A stretch of DNA of 64,000 nucleotides from Glandiceps talaboti (taxonomy: Eukaryota > Hemichordata > Enteropneusta > Spengelidae), in NCBI RefSeq assembly GCF_964340395.1, contig NC_135551.1, positions 12,548,379 to 12,612,378 on the forward strand, given 5' to 3'. Shown here one piece after another: positions 26,919 through 39,720 of the stretch (position 1 is the first letter of the stretch; every line of letters starts with the position of its first letter). Both the position numbers and the translations under genes were made by a program. The notes below the pieces were generated by a model. The model ran no database searches and was not told the origin of the DNA. It was given only the letters and a program-made list of their open reading frames with translations.

Positions 26919-27603
26919 ATATATTTTAGTGTTTATTGACGATATATTCGCCAGTAATATTACATGTATTCATATTTGAAGATCTTATTCTATGTATGTT
27001 TTTACTTACAATGGTACATAATATTATAAGATACTTCAAAATTATGACTCTGTTTTGCAATACTTGAAATCAAGTGGTTGGAATGTCTAAATTTGACAGC
27101 TCAGAATGCAACAATGTCAATTTTAGTGACACACATATTGTGCATTATGAAAAAAATCCTGATTGCTTATTCCATTCAGTGTTAACCATCTCTCATGAAT
27201 ATTCATGTGCAACCATGAATACATTATTTCTGCTGACTCCCATCATGCAGTGCCCCATAACAGAAAATGTACTCTATAAAGGCACAAGATCAACTTGATG
27301 TTTTTCTGAAGTGGCAAGTAATAGGTGATGTAAGCTTAGAATCCATATAGTTTATAAAATTGTCCTTATTTTCTGGAGTGGTGTTCCTCTTGTAACATCA
27401 GGCTAATGTTATAAAGTATCCTCAGTACTAACATTTGGTTGGCATCAGCCTCCTCACCAGCATGTCTTACCCACTGGAAGGGTTAATGCCAACACCAGCA
27501 TGACAGTAATGTACAGTACGTGTTGACATCAGATTGATGAACACCAGGCTAGCATTAATGTCAGAAAGAGATTTCTCAGCTGTACTGTACAAAATGTATG
27601 GTT

Positions 27604-28160
27604 GCAGTTCAGGACAAAAACTATTTGCAATCCGTTAGCTAGATATAGAGTGTCCACAATGTTGGTGCTATGACTGGGCTAGCTCTTGTAGTAGACTTGA
27701 ACTATGTGTATGTAGTACATGATGTAGCACAGTGGCATGGACATTCTAGCTATAAATCCCCCAAAAATATATCTGGTTCTGGTCAGGGTAAACTTTCTAA
27801 AGTGGTGTGACGACGTAAATCTTTTTTTTCCTAATTTTTTTTTTTTTTTTGCAAATTAGTATACACATTTTTTTACACTTTACATACTCTGTTCTATCAT
27901 ATTTATCTCTTGAAAAACTTCCTTTTTCTTCGAAGAAGTTTAGGCTTTGTATTTAAGCAGTCTTGGCATGTAGGGTAGATTTCAGCTCCTTGTTTTCCTG
28001 ATATCAGGAATAAACAAGGAACGGAAAAGCAAAAATATGGGGAAAAAAAAGGATCGATGCGAGGGTATTCAGGGCATATGCATGCTGACCAGAACCAGAT
28101 ATATATTTTTTTTTGGCCAAATGGATTGCAAAATATAAATGTTTTTTATCCTGAACTCAC
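27604..28160. mobile_element. Foldback element H
   Basis: The outer arms GTTCAGGACAAAAACTATTT with GCAATCC (27608-27634) pair with GGATTGC...TTTTTTATCCTGAAC (about 28122-28158). The inner arms AAATATATCTGGTTCTGGTC (about 27767-27790) pair with GACCAGAACCAGATATAT (about 28088-28106). The left arm carries about 130 extra bases. Confidence 0.65.
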
Positions 28161-28164
28161 CCTA

Positions 28165-30330
28165 CATGTATGTAGGTACATGTATTTATATAAACTCGCA
28201 CAACATACTATATACAACCAGCGTATCTAAGAATCACTACTTTGTGCCATTACTGGAGAAGAACACAAACTATACATATGAATACACAATCACCATAAGA
28301 TGCGTTTGAGTACATACAAGTAGTATAGATAGTCTATATTTAGAGTAGATTTCCTTGAATTCTATTTATACCACCATCTCTGGATAAAAACTATTGTTTG
28401 AGATGTCTGAATCAGTAGGAGGGGATATTCAAATAGTAATTTGTCAAGATCAATTTAAAATCTTCACTAGATGTGGAACAAACATGTTATTATAAAAAGA
28501 AGCAATACCAAAAATAGCTTTATCACTTACAAGTTGTCCAATAGCTAGAATGTTTAGGGTATATCACTACATGTATGTCTTTATTGTATTTGTTTGTTGT
28601 ATAATTGCAAAAATGGCACTGAGCAATTTTTTGTATAAAAAAAAATCAAGTCAAAATAATGTTTGTGAATTAATCATCTTGTAATAGTTTCCCATTTAAA
28701 TATGATTTATTGCTACCCCAGTAGTCTGTTGGCTTTGTTTGGAACCATGGTACAGTGGGTAACTGTGGTTAAAATTTGCATATATGTAAATTTATGTAGA
28801 TTGTCATACACTGTGTCATACTCATAGTAAAGTTTGTTAGGGCACTAGAAAACGCACAGGTAGATTCTACAAATTGTACACACAAATGCTTAGGTTATTG
28901 CCCTATTAAACAACACTACATGATAGATGTACAAGGTGTTTGTATGATAATACTGTTATCCATTTGGCCTGAAAATAGGATTTGTTGACTAGCTCATCTC
29001 CCACACCCTACGTCACCCTACTACCCATATCAGTTTTTCTGCCCGTAACACTATAGTAACTTATCTTTTATACATCCAGAAACCCCATATTCTGACCAGC
29101 TGTACAAATTAATCTTTCACTACATGTAATGTCAAAGTAAACTAATGGAGACACTGAATCAGTAACTCCTGGAATGTTGTTATCCATCCTGACTGTCATC
29201 TTTTTTTAGTTACCACACTTTAACTCTTAGCACAGTTGTTAGTCTGTTAACTTGTTGATAGATGTTTACCAGATACTCATTTGGCACGCTTCTATCAGGA
29301 GCACTTGTGCCAGACAAGGAGCAGACCCCCTATAACCTAAATTTAACCTCCAACATTCCATGCCAACAACTGTTGCTGTTAAAATGACAGTTATCTTACT
29401 AGGCAACTGCCATCAGTGACATAACTGCTTGATGAGATTAAGACCATCTTGGTTAGCTGTCTGTAAGACTTGTTGGCTGTCTGTTATACGTAATGACAAG
29501 CCAGTGGTAGGGCAACAGGTGAATTATGTAATGCAATAGGCCTTTGCAAAGTTAGCCATGGTGGCGCTCTACTTCCTGTCTGTGTGTACCTTGGGGGTAC
29601 ATGATATGGGTTACTTGGGGCGGGGGGGGGGGGGGGGGGGGGGGGGCTACTCCCCGTATTTGAGTATTGAGTATACATATATGTATGTGCCACCCTTTGG
29701 GATGTATTTTCTAGCTTTTAGTCTAAAATGGGGTCAGTTTTCTTTCAAGCTAAAGAGCCTAATACAGAGCCCACTTTGCATTATTACTTAGTTACTCATA
29801 GAGAACTGCTGCGTTCCTCAATATCTGAATAATATGGAAAACATACCTGATTTACACTTCTACAGAATACCAAAGAACAAAACTTTAAAGAAATGGCACT
29901 ATGAGCTGATACCCCGAATGTGAGTGAGGGTGCCGTATTCTCAATCTGCAATCTGGAATGGCCTATTTTGCCAATGTTAAATTGTTATTCATATGACCAA
30001 TTTCCTTACCATTCAATATTGTATGACAAATCTAAATTAGAGTAAAGTTCCCAACGTAACATACTAATGTATAGCTGACAATAATCAAAATACTTCACAC
30101 TAATAATAATATTGGTCTTCTCCCTGAGAAGTAAAATCGACTCTTTTATGTGTCCAGTCCTAGGGTATCATTATCAGGTGAATTATGTAATGTCAATTTG
30201 ATGTCAACAAAAAAATGTTCATGAATAACAGATGTTATTTCTCTTACACTAGAGCAAGAATAACGTAAGAGTAAAGTACCCAAACAAACATACCAATGTC
30301 CTGCTTTTGATGATCCAAATACTTATTATA
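28165..30330. other. Non-coding DNA
   Basis: Holds the 25-G tract. Short similar segments at about 30040-30110 and 30250-30320 (AGAGTAAAGT(T/A)CCCAA, CATACTAATGT/CATACCAATGT) suggest a decayed duplication. No gene is seen. Confidence 0.5.
29617..29646 (+). repeat. Long poly-G tract (25 G)
   Basis: GGGGC then 25 uninterrupted G from 29622 to 29646, in otherwise AT-rich DNA. Other G or C runs of 9-16 occur near 19998, 33583, 37141, 39311, 43123, 43198, 48651, 52452, 53006, 60405 and 62629. Confidence 0.95.
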
Positions 30331-30332
30331 CC

Positions 30333-30733
30333 CTGGTAGTTGAGATTTTGGTTTATTAAGATAGACACAAATTAAATGTACATGTACATGTATTGCCGCA
30401 ACATGTTGATACAAAAGATACAGCCAGTCATATGCAAAATAGGGTGCCAGGCACAGGGAGTCGTGTGTTTAAGCTATTGAATGGCCGTTGGTTTGATCCA
30501 CTGTCTGTGGTTTAGTTATTGTAGGGAGGCATCTTTGAAAACGAGTTATAGTTTCATGAAATTGGAGTGCTGTTTTGGGACTTCCAATGTTTACACAATG
30601 TTGATTACAGGGTGATTAGAATCACACAATAGAGGAACCGCTATCACCCACTTGTGTAATCTACATGTACCATATTGAAGAACAATAGATTTAGTTTGTG
30701 TCTATCTAAAGTAAAACGAAGGCTGGGTTACCT
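30333..30733. mobile_element. Second copy of TIR element A (uninterrupted)
   Basis: CTGGTAGTTGAGATTTTGGT at the left and AGGCTGGGTTACCTG at the right. Shared internal blocks include GCTATTGAATGGCCG, TTTTGGGACTTCCAATG and CCGCTATCACCCACTTG. It acts as the empty-site reference for element B. An extra segment (about 30415-30465) is absent from copy 1. Confidence 0.78.
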
Positions 30734-31202
30734 GTGTCATACTTCTCTTTAACTTCTCCCCCAACAATAAGTTATCATTGATTTAATTTGATTCAAATAT
30801 ATTCTGTGTTTTGGTATAACTTTAACAAGTACTTATCCTCATATAAGAACCACACATGAAAGGTCAACCATTTATAAGATTTAAGAGGCACAAATAATGT
30901 TATACCAAGACATTCTTAAACAAGAATGTCTATCACATCAGTGTGGTGCTGACTGCTTTATAGTACATGTATCATCGAATGACCACAAAGGTCCCACAGA
31001 ATCAAAATATTTATTTAAGTGAAAGGGCATTCTATACAGTCAATTAATCCATATTTAGTATATACTATACATGTATTTAAAGGGTTCTGATGGTACTTAA
31101 TAGGTTGTGTTACTGTTGATGTAGCCTGTAGGCAAGATTCTCTATAAATAGCATGACTATTCATGTTTGCAATAATCCATCAGAAATTCTATCTGTATGT
31201 CC

Positions 31203-31554
31203 ATCTGTTTGTTTGTTTGTTTGTTTGTTTGTTTGTTTGTGTGTGTCTGTACGTCTATACATTTCTTCTTCCATGACTAGCCATCTTCAACATACTACAT
31301 GTACTGAAGATTTTGATCTCTCCTACCTTTGGCTGGAAATAATGTCCAGTGAGCACACCATCACTATTTCGCCACTTCTGTTTGACCATTCCTCTATCTT
31401 CCATCCATCCATCCATCTATCCATCCATCCATGTAGCTGTCTTTCTGTCAATTTACATTTTGTATCGGGCCATTCATCTATTTGACTGTCCCTTCATCTA
31501 TACTTCAACCTGTTCAAGCATCTGCATATACATGTACATGTTTGTCTGTCTGTA

Positions 31555-31599
<45 letters not shown>

Positions 31600-31660
31600 A
31601 TACCATATCTGTCTGTCTGCCTGTCGATCTGTCTGTCAATCAATATGTCTGTTAATCTGT
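31203..31660. repeat. Microsatellite cluster (TTTG)n, (ATCC)n, (TCTG)n
   Basis: (TTTG)n at about 31205-31240, (ATCC)n at about 31400-31435 and (TCTG)n at about 31540-31640. Open frames across it are repeats of low complexity. Confidence 0.9.
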
Positions 31661-32462
31661 CACAGTCTGTGACAATCCTTTTGGGGAAGCCTGTGAAATA
31701 TCAACAAGAATAGTCACAAAGTGGAATAAAACAAAATACATGTAAAAGATAACTTTAGGTACATACAATGTACATTTTTCTAAAAATACAACTACAAAGG
31801 CAAAAGTGTTTGTTGTTCAATGCTTGCAATGATAAAACAGGAAAGGGGATACATGTATACAGTTACTGTATAAGTCACCACCATACATGTAAAGTAAGCC
31901 TTTCTGGTATGTCACAAGAAACTACTTGGTGTCAACAGTATATCAAATTGACTTAAGAGGGCACACTGGTTGACATTCAACTACTAAGTCAAAGACCTGG
32001 TAGTGTTATTGACAAAATAGTGTACATTCTGGTACAGGTAAAGATTAAAAGTAGTTGTACATTTTGTACTCGTCATTTGCTTGCAGATTGCCCAAGGCAA
32101 AACAAACCTTGAACTATTCCCTTTTCATGCATTCAGAAAAGCTAGGTGTTAAAATTCCACACGTTACAGTTATTAAAAATGTGTAGTTCATTGACTGATT
32201 GTGAAATGTGTGGTTGCCCTGAAGGCACTCTCATGAAATGTCAGTAATGCTAAGATATACAGACAAAGCCAGATAGTCCCTGACATCAATACCTATAAAC
32301 CAACACATCTGGACTTATTTTCAGAAAAATGTTATCATGTTTGACAGCAACAAATGCTTCTACTGGTTTGGCATAGTATCTGAATGTTATCAAGTCGGTC
32401 GGTTCTAAGATAGCATCTTTATTTGCGGTATGTAAGATGTCTGGTTTAATACAGCAATGACG

Positions 32463-32628
32463 TGTCAAAGTCCTAGGGGATGGGTGCAATGTAAGCATAG
32501 AAATGTAAGTCTGTTTCTGTCAAAGTCCTAGGGGATGAGTTCAATGTAAGCATAGAAATGTAAGTCTGTTTCTGTCAAAGTCCTAGGGGATGAGTTCAAT
32601 GTACATGTAAGCATAGAAAATGTAGCAA
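32463..32628. repeat. 55-bp tandem repeat, three units
   Basis: TGTCAAAGTCCTAGGGGATG starts at 32463, 32518 and 32573, followed each time by CAATGTAAGCATAGAAATG. The last unit has an inserted ACATGT. Confidence 0.92.
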
Positions 32629-32826
32629 CAAATTTCAGTGATGTGACAGATACATGTACATGTACGTATATGAAGGCAGAATATGAAGAGGACGTACATG
32701 TACTGTAAGGAAAGATGAGAAAAATACATTCCTTGCCGATATTAGTCTTTGAAAATGGGTATTCATGTACATGTATAGTCATGACTGCTTTAAATTATTG
32801 TAGCATTTTCTTGTTGCTCTTTGGTT

Positions 32827-32827
32827 G

Positions 32828-32870
<43 letters not shown>

Positions 32871-32880
32871 GACAACAACA

Positions 32881-32962
<82 letters not shown>

Positions 32963-32965
32963 GAA
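32827..32965. repeat. (GAT)n microsatellite
   Basis: Two GAT/ATG runs of about 40 and 80 bases separated by AAGACAACAACA, then GA-rich DNA to 32990. It gives poly-Asp, poly-His and poly-Ser frames on the two strands. None is a gene. Confidence 0.95.
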
Positions 32966-33364
32966 GGAAGAGGAAGAGGAGGGGAAGATGGTAGTTTGGA
33001 AAAGTTTAGTAGTGCTTGTGAGGAGAAAGGTGGTGATGATATTGGTGATGAAGATGTAGAGTTTGAGTGACAGTAAAAATACTTGTAGTAACAAATCATT
33101 ATCAGTATACCTTCCAAACATCAAATCTGACAATCCCTGATATTACAAAGAAACGAACTTTGACCTTTAATAGCCGAATGTAGCTGTCAGAGGAAATGAT
33201 AGTATACAAGTGTAAGTGTACTGATAGCATTAACTATGATAACATTAGAAGGAAATCTAGACAATTTAACAATGCTGGAAATACTTGAAGGCTGTCCTCA
33301 ATGCTTTGATAAGACTAGAATAGAACAGGAACTATACACAATGGTCCAGCTATACATGGGTATG

Positions 33365-33530
33365 TACAACTGTGGACATCAGATCGTGGATGACTGGAAC
33401 CTGTTACAAACAGAAGGTCAACAAATGAATAGGTTAATAGGCATTCGGCACAGCATATTGGAACAGCAGTGACTTGTAGTACAACCATAGTTTGATATGA
33501 AGTTTTATGGCCTCTTTATGTGTACAGGAA

Positions 33531-33581
<51 letters not shown>

Positions 33582-33795
33582 GGGGGGGGGGGCAACTTCT
33601 AATTTGCTTGTGAATGTGAACTATTATGTAAAGTAGCCAAAAAACTGTTCTCCTCAAATGATGTAATGTAATAGAAATATCTGTACTTCCAACATGCTGT
33701 GCTAAGTGTTAATAATCCAATTCTGTTGTTTACTTTCCCTGTTTGTAACACTAACAGGTTGTGTTTGTCCAAGCTCTGATGTCGGCAGTAGTAAT
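33365..33795. mobile_element. Foldback element D, copy 2, with a TG/G expansion in the loop
   Basis: Arms match copy 1: GGACATCAGATCGTGGATGA, GGAACCTGTTACAAACAG, and inversely CATGCTGTGCTAAGTGTTAA and CTCTGATGTCGGCAG. A (TG)n tract followed by a G-run (about 33534-33592) sits in the middle. A 77-codon frame at 33236-33472 runs into the left arm and is not a gene. Confidence 0.82.
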
Positions 33796-33977
33796 TGTGT
33801 GATGAAAATAGACTAAATGTGTATAACGTTAAGTTTAGCCTACAGGCAGTCAGTAAATAGCTTTGATAGTCTATCAGAGTGGGTAAAAATGATGTATATA
33901 TATCTTGAAGAAATTTTAGCCTTGAAATTACAGTCCTGAGGGATTGTCCCCTATGTTTTATATGAGAATAAATGTTC

Positions 33978-34350
33978 TTAAAAATAGCTCTGTCAGAATA
34001 TATAAAGTATACATTTGACTAAAATTGATGATAAAAGTTATTAGCTTCATTTCCATGTATAAAACTTTAAAAGGTGAAGGCCTGGCGAAGTACTTTCCTC
34101 TAATAATAAATTTTTTATGTAAAAAATTAGTTCGTAAAAATATCTCTGTCAGAATATCTAAATATTCATTTGACTAAATTGATGATAGAAGTTATTGGCT
34201 TCATTTCCATATATAAAAACATGTATGCCTGGTAAAGCACTTTCCTCTGACATGTTTTAGTAAAAATGATTTCGGTAAAAATATCTGAGAGTATCAAAAT
34301 ACATACAGACTTAAATTTATCACTGCAAAAGTTATTTTCATTTCAAGGAT
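33978..34350. repeat. ~155-bp tandem repeat, about 2.5 units
   Basis: CTCTGTCAGAATAT, CATTTGACTAAA, TTGATGATA(A/G)AAGTTATT and GCACTTTCCTCT recur in order at about 33990, 34145 and 34280. Confidence 0.78.
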
Positions 34351-34522
34351 TCATTTTCGTTGACAAGTAATGATGATGACCAAGAAGAAGTACTTTGTTC
34401 GAATTTTGTATTTTTTACAATGTATATTTTGACAGAAATGTACAAAGATTATAATGTTTAGTCAATAGTGTGGTTTCTTGTAGTTTCATAATGTGTTTTG
34501 TGCACTAGATGTGATGTATCTA

Positions 34523-34655
34523 TAGATCCGTGCCAGGGGTAACAATATCTACATTGTACATAGATCCATGCCAGGGGTAACAATATCTACATTGTACATA
34601 GATCCATGCCAGGGGTAACAATATCTATAGATCCATGCCAGGGCTAATAATTGTA
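34523..34655. repeat. 38-bp tandem repeat, four units
   Basis: TAGATCCATGCCAGGGGTAA starts at 34523, 34561, 34599 and 34627. The third unit is 28 bases. Confidence 0.9.
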
Positions 34656-34722
34656 AAGCACAGAGTGGGTAAAAGCGCTATATAAAAACCAACATTATAA
34701 GAATTATTATTATTATTGGAAA
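34640..34722 (+). mobile_element. 3' end of an L2/CR1-like LINE or SINE
   Basis: AAAAGCGCTATATAAAAACC followed by an (ATT)n tail is a common 3'-end signature of L2/CR1-type elements in animals. Only the end is recognisable. It directly follows a four-copy tandem repeat. Confidence 0.5.
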
Positions 34723-35172
34723 AAATGCATACATGTGCACACATTACATGACTGTTCTCAGTATCAGAGTATGACGGTAGACTGAAGTGTACTGTAGATC
34801 TCCTAGTTATATTTCACTTTGATAGATTTTCCATGTATCTAAACATACATGTAGTCCTGATGAAATACTGTAAAACTAATACTCTTATGCAGCTTTGTAC
34901 TATCATATGAAAATGATATTACATTTACCAATTTCTGAGAATTTCGAATGATTGTCCGAAGTCATTCATGTATTTTAACTTCAGAAAAATACTGACAAAG
35001 CCATGGTGGATATATACCTGATGAAAGCTTTGGTGAGATACAAGTATTTCAGGGTGCAAAATGAAGTTAAATTTATGAGTATACTGAATGTTTACTCAGA
35101 TGAGCTTTCATCATTCAAAAAAAATAAATTTAAAGAATAATGTACATGTATACATGTATTTCAGAGTTTTAC

Positions 35173-35528
35173 TAGTCTAGTTCCCGACGGTGACATTGAC
35201 TTCATACTTTCACCGTCTAGTCAAGCCTGTGACTCTCACACAGAATTCTGTGCTCCCCTCAACAGCGTTCATATAAACATGATGATGTCATCACGTCCCC
35301 ACGTGATTTTAGTTTAAACAGACTGGAGGTGGAGTTGTGGTTGGACATTTTGCATATCATATCAGTCCTAGAAACATGAGAACGATGACGACAGCCTGTC
35401 AATTTGTTGTGGAGTACTACTGACATGCGCCATTCGTGCTAAATTGCTCATTATGGGGTCGAACCACAATTAACGCCTTGAGTCATGGGCTTGACTAGAC
35501 GTCAACATCAACATCGGGAACTAGACTA
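35173..35528. mobile_element. 356-bp TIR element with perfect 9-bp target-site duplication
   Basis: Ends are TAGTCTAGTTCCCGA at the left and its inverse TCGGGAACTAGACTA at the right. A second inverted motif (GTCTAGTCAAGCC) sits inside each end. The 9-mer GAGTTTTAC flanks both sides exactly (35164-35172 and 35529-35537). It is probably the longer relative of the ~80-bp TAGTCTAG elements listed below. The 9-bp duplication suggests Mutator-like transposition. Confidence 0.9.
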
Positions 35529-36059
35529 GAGTTTTACGTATACAATGTATGTATCTTATACAACATGTACATGTACGTGTACACATACCAATACAGTCGT
35601 GGTATACCACGCTTCAAGTTGTAAATCAGTTTATTTAAAGCAGTTTTAAATCACATATATGTACATGCACCATGTGCATATACATGTACATTGCCTTACA
35701 TAGGGGAGTTTGAGTTTGAATAAGTTTAGAGGTACAATGTAGTGTTTTATCCATTTAAAATGTATTAAAATCGTAAACATTTAATTACATCATTAAAAAG
35801 AAGTAGGTAGTTGTATGATGATAAAGTTATACAGTGCATGATCTACATTTGTACCTTTCTGTTTTATTGACTGAGTTACAGGTACATATACTACTACTGT
35901 GTCCTTTAATAGGTATGGATTTATTGAGCCGATCTAAAGGTTGTACATTTGACATTTGACAATTTACAATGTGTAATCACTCCCTACTCATTAACATTAA
36001 TCCTGGTATTTAGTATATGTAGACAGCTTTACATGTACATGTATGTACAGGTATCTCTC

Positions 36060-36720
36060 TCCCTCATTCTTCACTAATCCTATGGAGTCATGGTGTTGTT
36101 GGTTTGAGCCTCACTCATCCTTGTGATGGTTGAATGTTTAGAGTGGCTGGCTAGTAAACTGTTACGTATGGTGAGTTTGAACCTCACTTGTCCTATGGAG
36201 TCATAATGGTTGAATGTTTAGAGTGGCCGGCAGTTGTCAGTAAGCCAGAGCCTCACTGCTGCCATTCGTTTCTGATGATCAAATGGTAGTGTGGTCAGTT
36301 TGTATTTGTAAACTTCACATTGCTGGTTAAAAGCTTCAATGCCGCCATTTCTTTCAGATTAATGTTTAGAGTGGCCATCTTGTAAACTGCACAATACTGG
36401 TTCAAGCTTCAATGCTGCCATTTCTTTCCAATGGTTGAATGGTTAATGAGTGGTCAGCTAATAAACTACACGTTGGTGGTTTGAGCCTCACTAGTGCTGC
36501 AGCCAGTGCTATCTCTTTCTATGGTCAAATTAAATTGTTAAGAGTTGCTGGCTTGTAAAACTGCACAGTGTCAGTTTTAACCTTGCTGCTGTCATATTTT
36601 TCTGATGGTTGAATCATGGTTAGAGTTGCTGCTTCAAAATTAGCATGTTGTCAGTTTGAGCCTCACTGTAGCCATTTGTTATGATGGTTAAATATTTAGT
36701 GTTCATACATTTTTGTATCT
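36060..36720 (+). repeat. Degenerate tandem array of ~80-bp tRNA-head-like units
   Basis: Repeating order: ATGGTTGAATGTTTAGAGTG, CTGGCTTGTAAACTG, then GGTTTGAGCCTCACT, then GCCATTTCTTTCTGATGG. The first and third words resemble a tRNA A box and B box. About eight decayed units. It may descend from a SINE head by tandem multiplication. Confidence 0.6.
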
Positions 36721-38560
36721 GTACACTGTCAGTTTATGCCTTGCTGCTGTTATTTGTTTCTGAATAGCCTGTCATTTGACATGATTGGAACCACATTTTG
36801 CTCCAGCCAGCCCAGTAGTATAAATTGGGACCTGGTAGTGGTAGGACAGAGTTTGCTATCTGAGGGACTTGATCCTATACACATACAGAGACTGCAATGG
36901 ATTGTGTGGTTCCGTGGGTCTAGGAAGTTTAAGGAGTTGTTGTGTTATGTGTCTGTGCCAGGAGTAATAATTATATGTATCGATAGCACTTTGAGTACGG
37001 TTATAACTTAGTTAAAGATGTGCATTGTACATGTACATGTGTAATGAAATCATCTTTATCATTATATAACTATATATAGTACACTGTCCTCACATGAGTG
37101 AGTCCACTGAAAGACCCCTCTCGAGTTCCATGTGTTTACCACCCCCCCCCCACCCCCCCAAGTTACTTGCATGACACAAGACCTAATTTGGCTCCAGTAT
37201 TGTGTGTATATCAGTGCAGAAAATATCGTTTTTGAGAGCCAGACTAATTTTTTCAGGTTGTTTACATTTTGTACAACTTCTATAAGTACAATGTACATAA
37301 ATCCTCGCTCTATGCTACATGGCAAAATGTCACAGCCTTCTTTGGAAGTGCATATTATTATATCACTGGTAGTGTTACATGTACATTTGTACATGTATGC
37401 ATGTACATGTAGTGTTACCAAAGAGAGATTTAGTTATTTATAATGATGACATCTGCTTTTAGTGAACACTACAAAATAACCCATAAAACATTTCCTAAAT
37501 AACACAATTATCTTTGCCTCTGAAATACAGACCATATTTTGCTGCTGATGATAGGAACATTAGTATTGGTGGTGGTGTAACTTGGGACAGTTATTGCCAT
37601 AAGAGACTTATGGCTTTACTACATGTACATGTACCAGTGCATGCACACTGTTCAAAGAGGTTCTGGTGAAATAACTATAAGTAGTCGGTGGTTCCTTTGA
37701 TGCAGTTTATTAATTAGTAAGAATTGATCTATATTTTTTGAGATTTTTGAATACTTAAAAAAACGTGAGATTCCTGCATTGGATTATGTTAATTAATTTT
37801 GTTGGTTACAAATGTATGTTAGTTATAGTTATGTGAATTGATAATGTTAATTAGTTACATGTAGTTATGTTTAGTTTATAATTGTGTTAGTTAATTTTGT
37901 TAGTTAATTATTCATTAGTTAATAATTATGTTGCACGGTGAAAGGTATAGCAAATGAAAAGAATGAATAGATACATGGGAAAAAACTCTTGACAGATACA
38001 AATGTATGCTATACATGTAGTTGTTTTCCTGAGCAATAACTAATTTATTTGCAATTTAATTACCGGTAATAATATTTCAATTCCGTTTCTAGTTAGATAT
38101 CGGGTTCGCATTTTATGAATACATTCTCCACACATTCTCTCCATCATCTACAGTGTAGGGTAATATTAAATAAATCACATGTAATATTAGCCTCTATGCT
38201 ATTATTTTCAGTTTAATATTATCGATATTCTATAACTTTGAAATATGAAATGTTGTTTTCTTTAGTGTAACTTTGTATATTTGTAGGATTACATGTATTT
38301 CATATTATCTTTATGGTGTCTTATCTCAACATGAAACCTTGTGATCAGGCTCACTGATAATTTAATGGCTTTGGCTCACTTCTAAGAAAAGAGCTGTGAT
38401 GTAATCAGATCATGATACTATACAATGTACATTTACATAAAGTTTGTTATGTCTTTAAAATGGTACACGCTGAATTTGCAAGCTTTTTTACGCACATAAA
38501 AATACTTTCATGAAACCTTTGTTAAACTATATTGAGATAATGTCACTGTCGATCTGTATA
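36721..38560. other. Non-coding DNA with an unassigned small open frame
   Basis: The 91-codon frame at 36736-37011 has a slightly protein-like middle (WDLVVVGQSLLSEGLDP) but no recognised domain, splice context or start context. I do not call it a gene. The rest is AT-rich. Confidence 0.35.
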
Positions 38561-38567
38561 CCTTTGA

Positions 38568-38651
38568 TAGTCTAGTTCCTATACAGTATCATTATGATTT
38601 ATACCTTCACTCACAGTCAGTGGTGAGAAACCACAGTTGGCATCTAGACTA
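38568..38651 (+). mobile_element. ~84-bp TAGTCTAG MITE copy
   Basis: Starts TAGTCTAGTTCCTATA and ends with the inverse CTAGACTA. Inside are ATTATGATTTATACC and AAACCACAGTTGGCATC, shared with the copies at 39214 and 39721. Flanks TACCTTTGA and TAACTTTGA match at 8 of 9 positions, fitting a 9-bp target-site duplication. Confidence 0.8.
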
Positions 38652-39213
38652 TAACTTTGATGGCATTAACAATAAACCTTTATTATCTTGTGGACTTGTT
38701 ACTATATATGTTAGTACAGTTGATAATAAGACATAATAAGTGTTTCCTCAACATTTTAGAATTTGCAAATTAAATCATTAAATCATACATGTCACATCAG
38801 TGCAGTAGGTCGTATCTGCCTATAAAATTGCATAGCAGTTACGACCTTTTTGATAATATACATGTAAGACATGGGTTACCTCAACATTTTACTCGGAATG
38901 CAAATCATATGTATTTTCACCTGCATACCATGTAGACTTTTAATAACTGGTAGCAAATGGTTGTTAATGATTGATGCATGATCCAGTACATGTACATTGT
39001 AGAATACTCACTACAGGTACTAGTTCATTATAAAGACCCTACTCCCATAAGTTGAGTTAACCCCCCACCACCACCACCACCACCACCCCAATTTTATACC
39101 CTTTAATTTAATTTAAACTACTTTCCACATGTTTCTTATGATGAGTGTTGCTAACAGTAGTAGTAGTAGTACCAACAGCAAATGAGAATAGGGAATTACA
39201 TCATGCTTAACAG

Positions 39214-39287
39214 TAGTCTAGTTCCTAAATGGTATCGTTACAATTTACACTGAGGTTTACTTAGAAACCACATTGGCATCCAGACTA
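39214..39287 (+). mobile_element. ~74-bp TAGTCTAG MITE copy
   Basis: Starts TAGTCTAGTTCCTAAA and ends CCAGACTA. It shares the ACCACATTGGCATCC block. Flanks GCTTAACAG and GCTGAACAG match at 8 of 9 positions. Confidence 0.8.
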
Positions 39288-39720
39288 GCTGAACAGTACA
39301 TTATGTAGCAACCCCCCCCCCCCCCCTATTATGAACTCAACTTTATCTTATGTCCCTTAAAGTTAAGCTACATTTTACATGTACATGTTTTATGTCTCAT
39401 ATATTTCTATTTGTATGACTTCTGAGTTCAACACACACAGCAGGGCACATACTGTTTTGTTTGTTTATAAAACAGAAGTAGAATCAACTGTAATATGAGG
39501 TAAACTCTGTAGGATACTCATTATAGTATTTTGGTCAACACTCTCTAGGGGTCTTGTTATCATGTTTTACCAAAATAAAGTCTATAATTGATTTCTGTAC
39601 AAAGTCATATGTGGTCAGCTGTGTAACTAACTCACTATATTACCACTTTCTACTTACTTATCTGTGACTTAGAGTTTTACTTATTTTAGAACTTGCAATT
39701 AAGTATTGTTAACTTGATGA

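Noticed and set aside
32715-33133. Poly-Asp, poly-His and poly-Ser open frames
   Set aside because: These are translations of a (GAT)n microsatellite with no flanking coding signal.
33236-33472. 77-codon open frame with a globular-looking composition
   Set aside because: Half of it lies in the left arm of foldback element D, whose other copy at 13549 does not preserve the frame.
36736-37011. Possible gene in a 91-codon frame
   Set aside because: No domain, no splice or start context. Kept only as a note in the annotation of that block.
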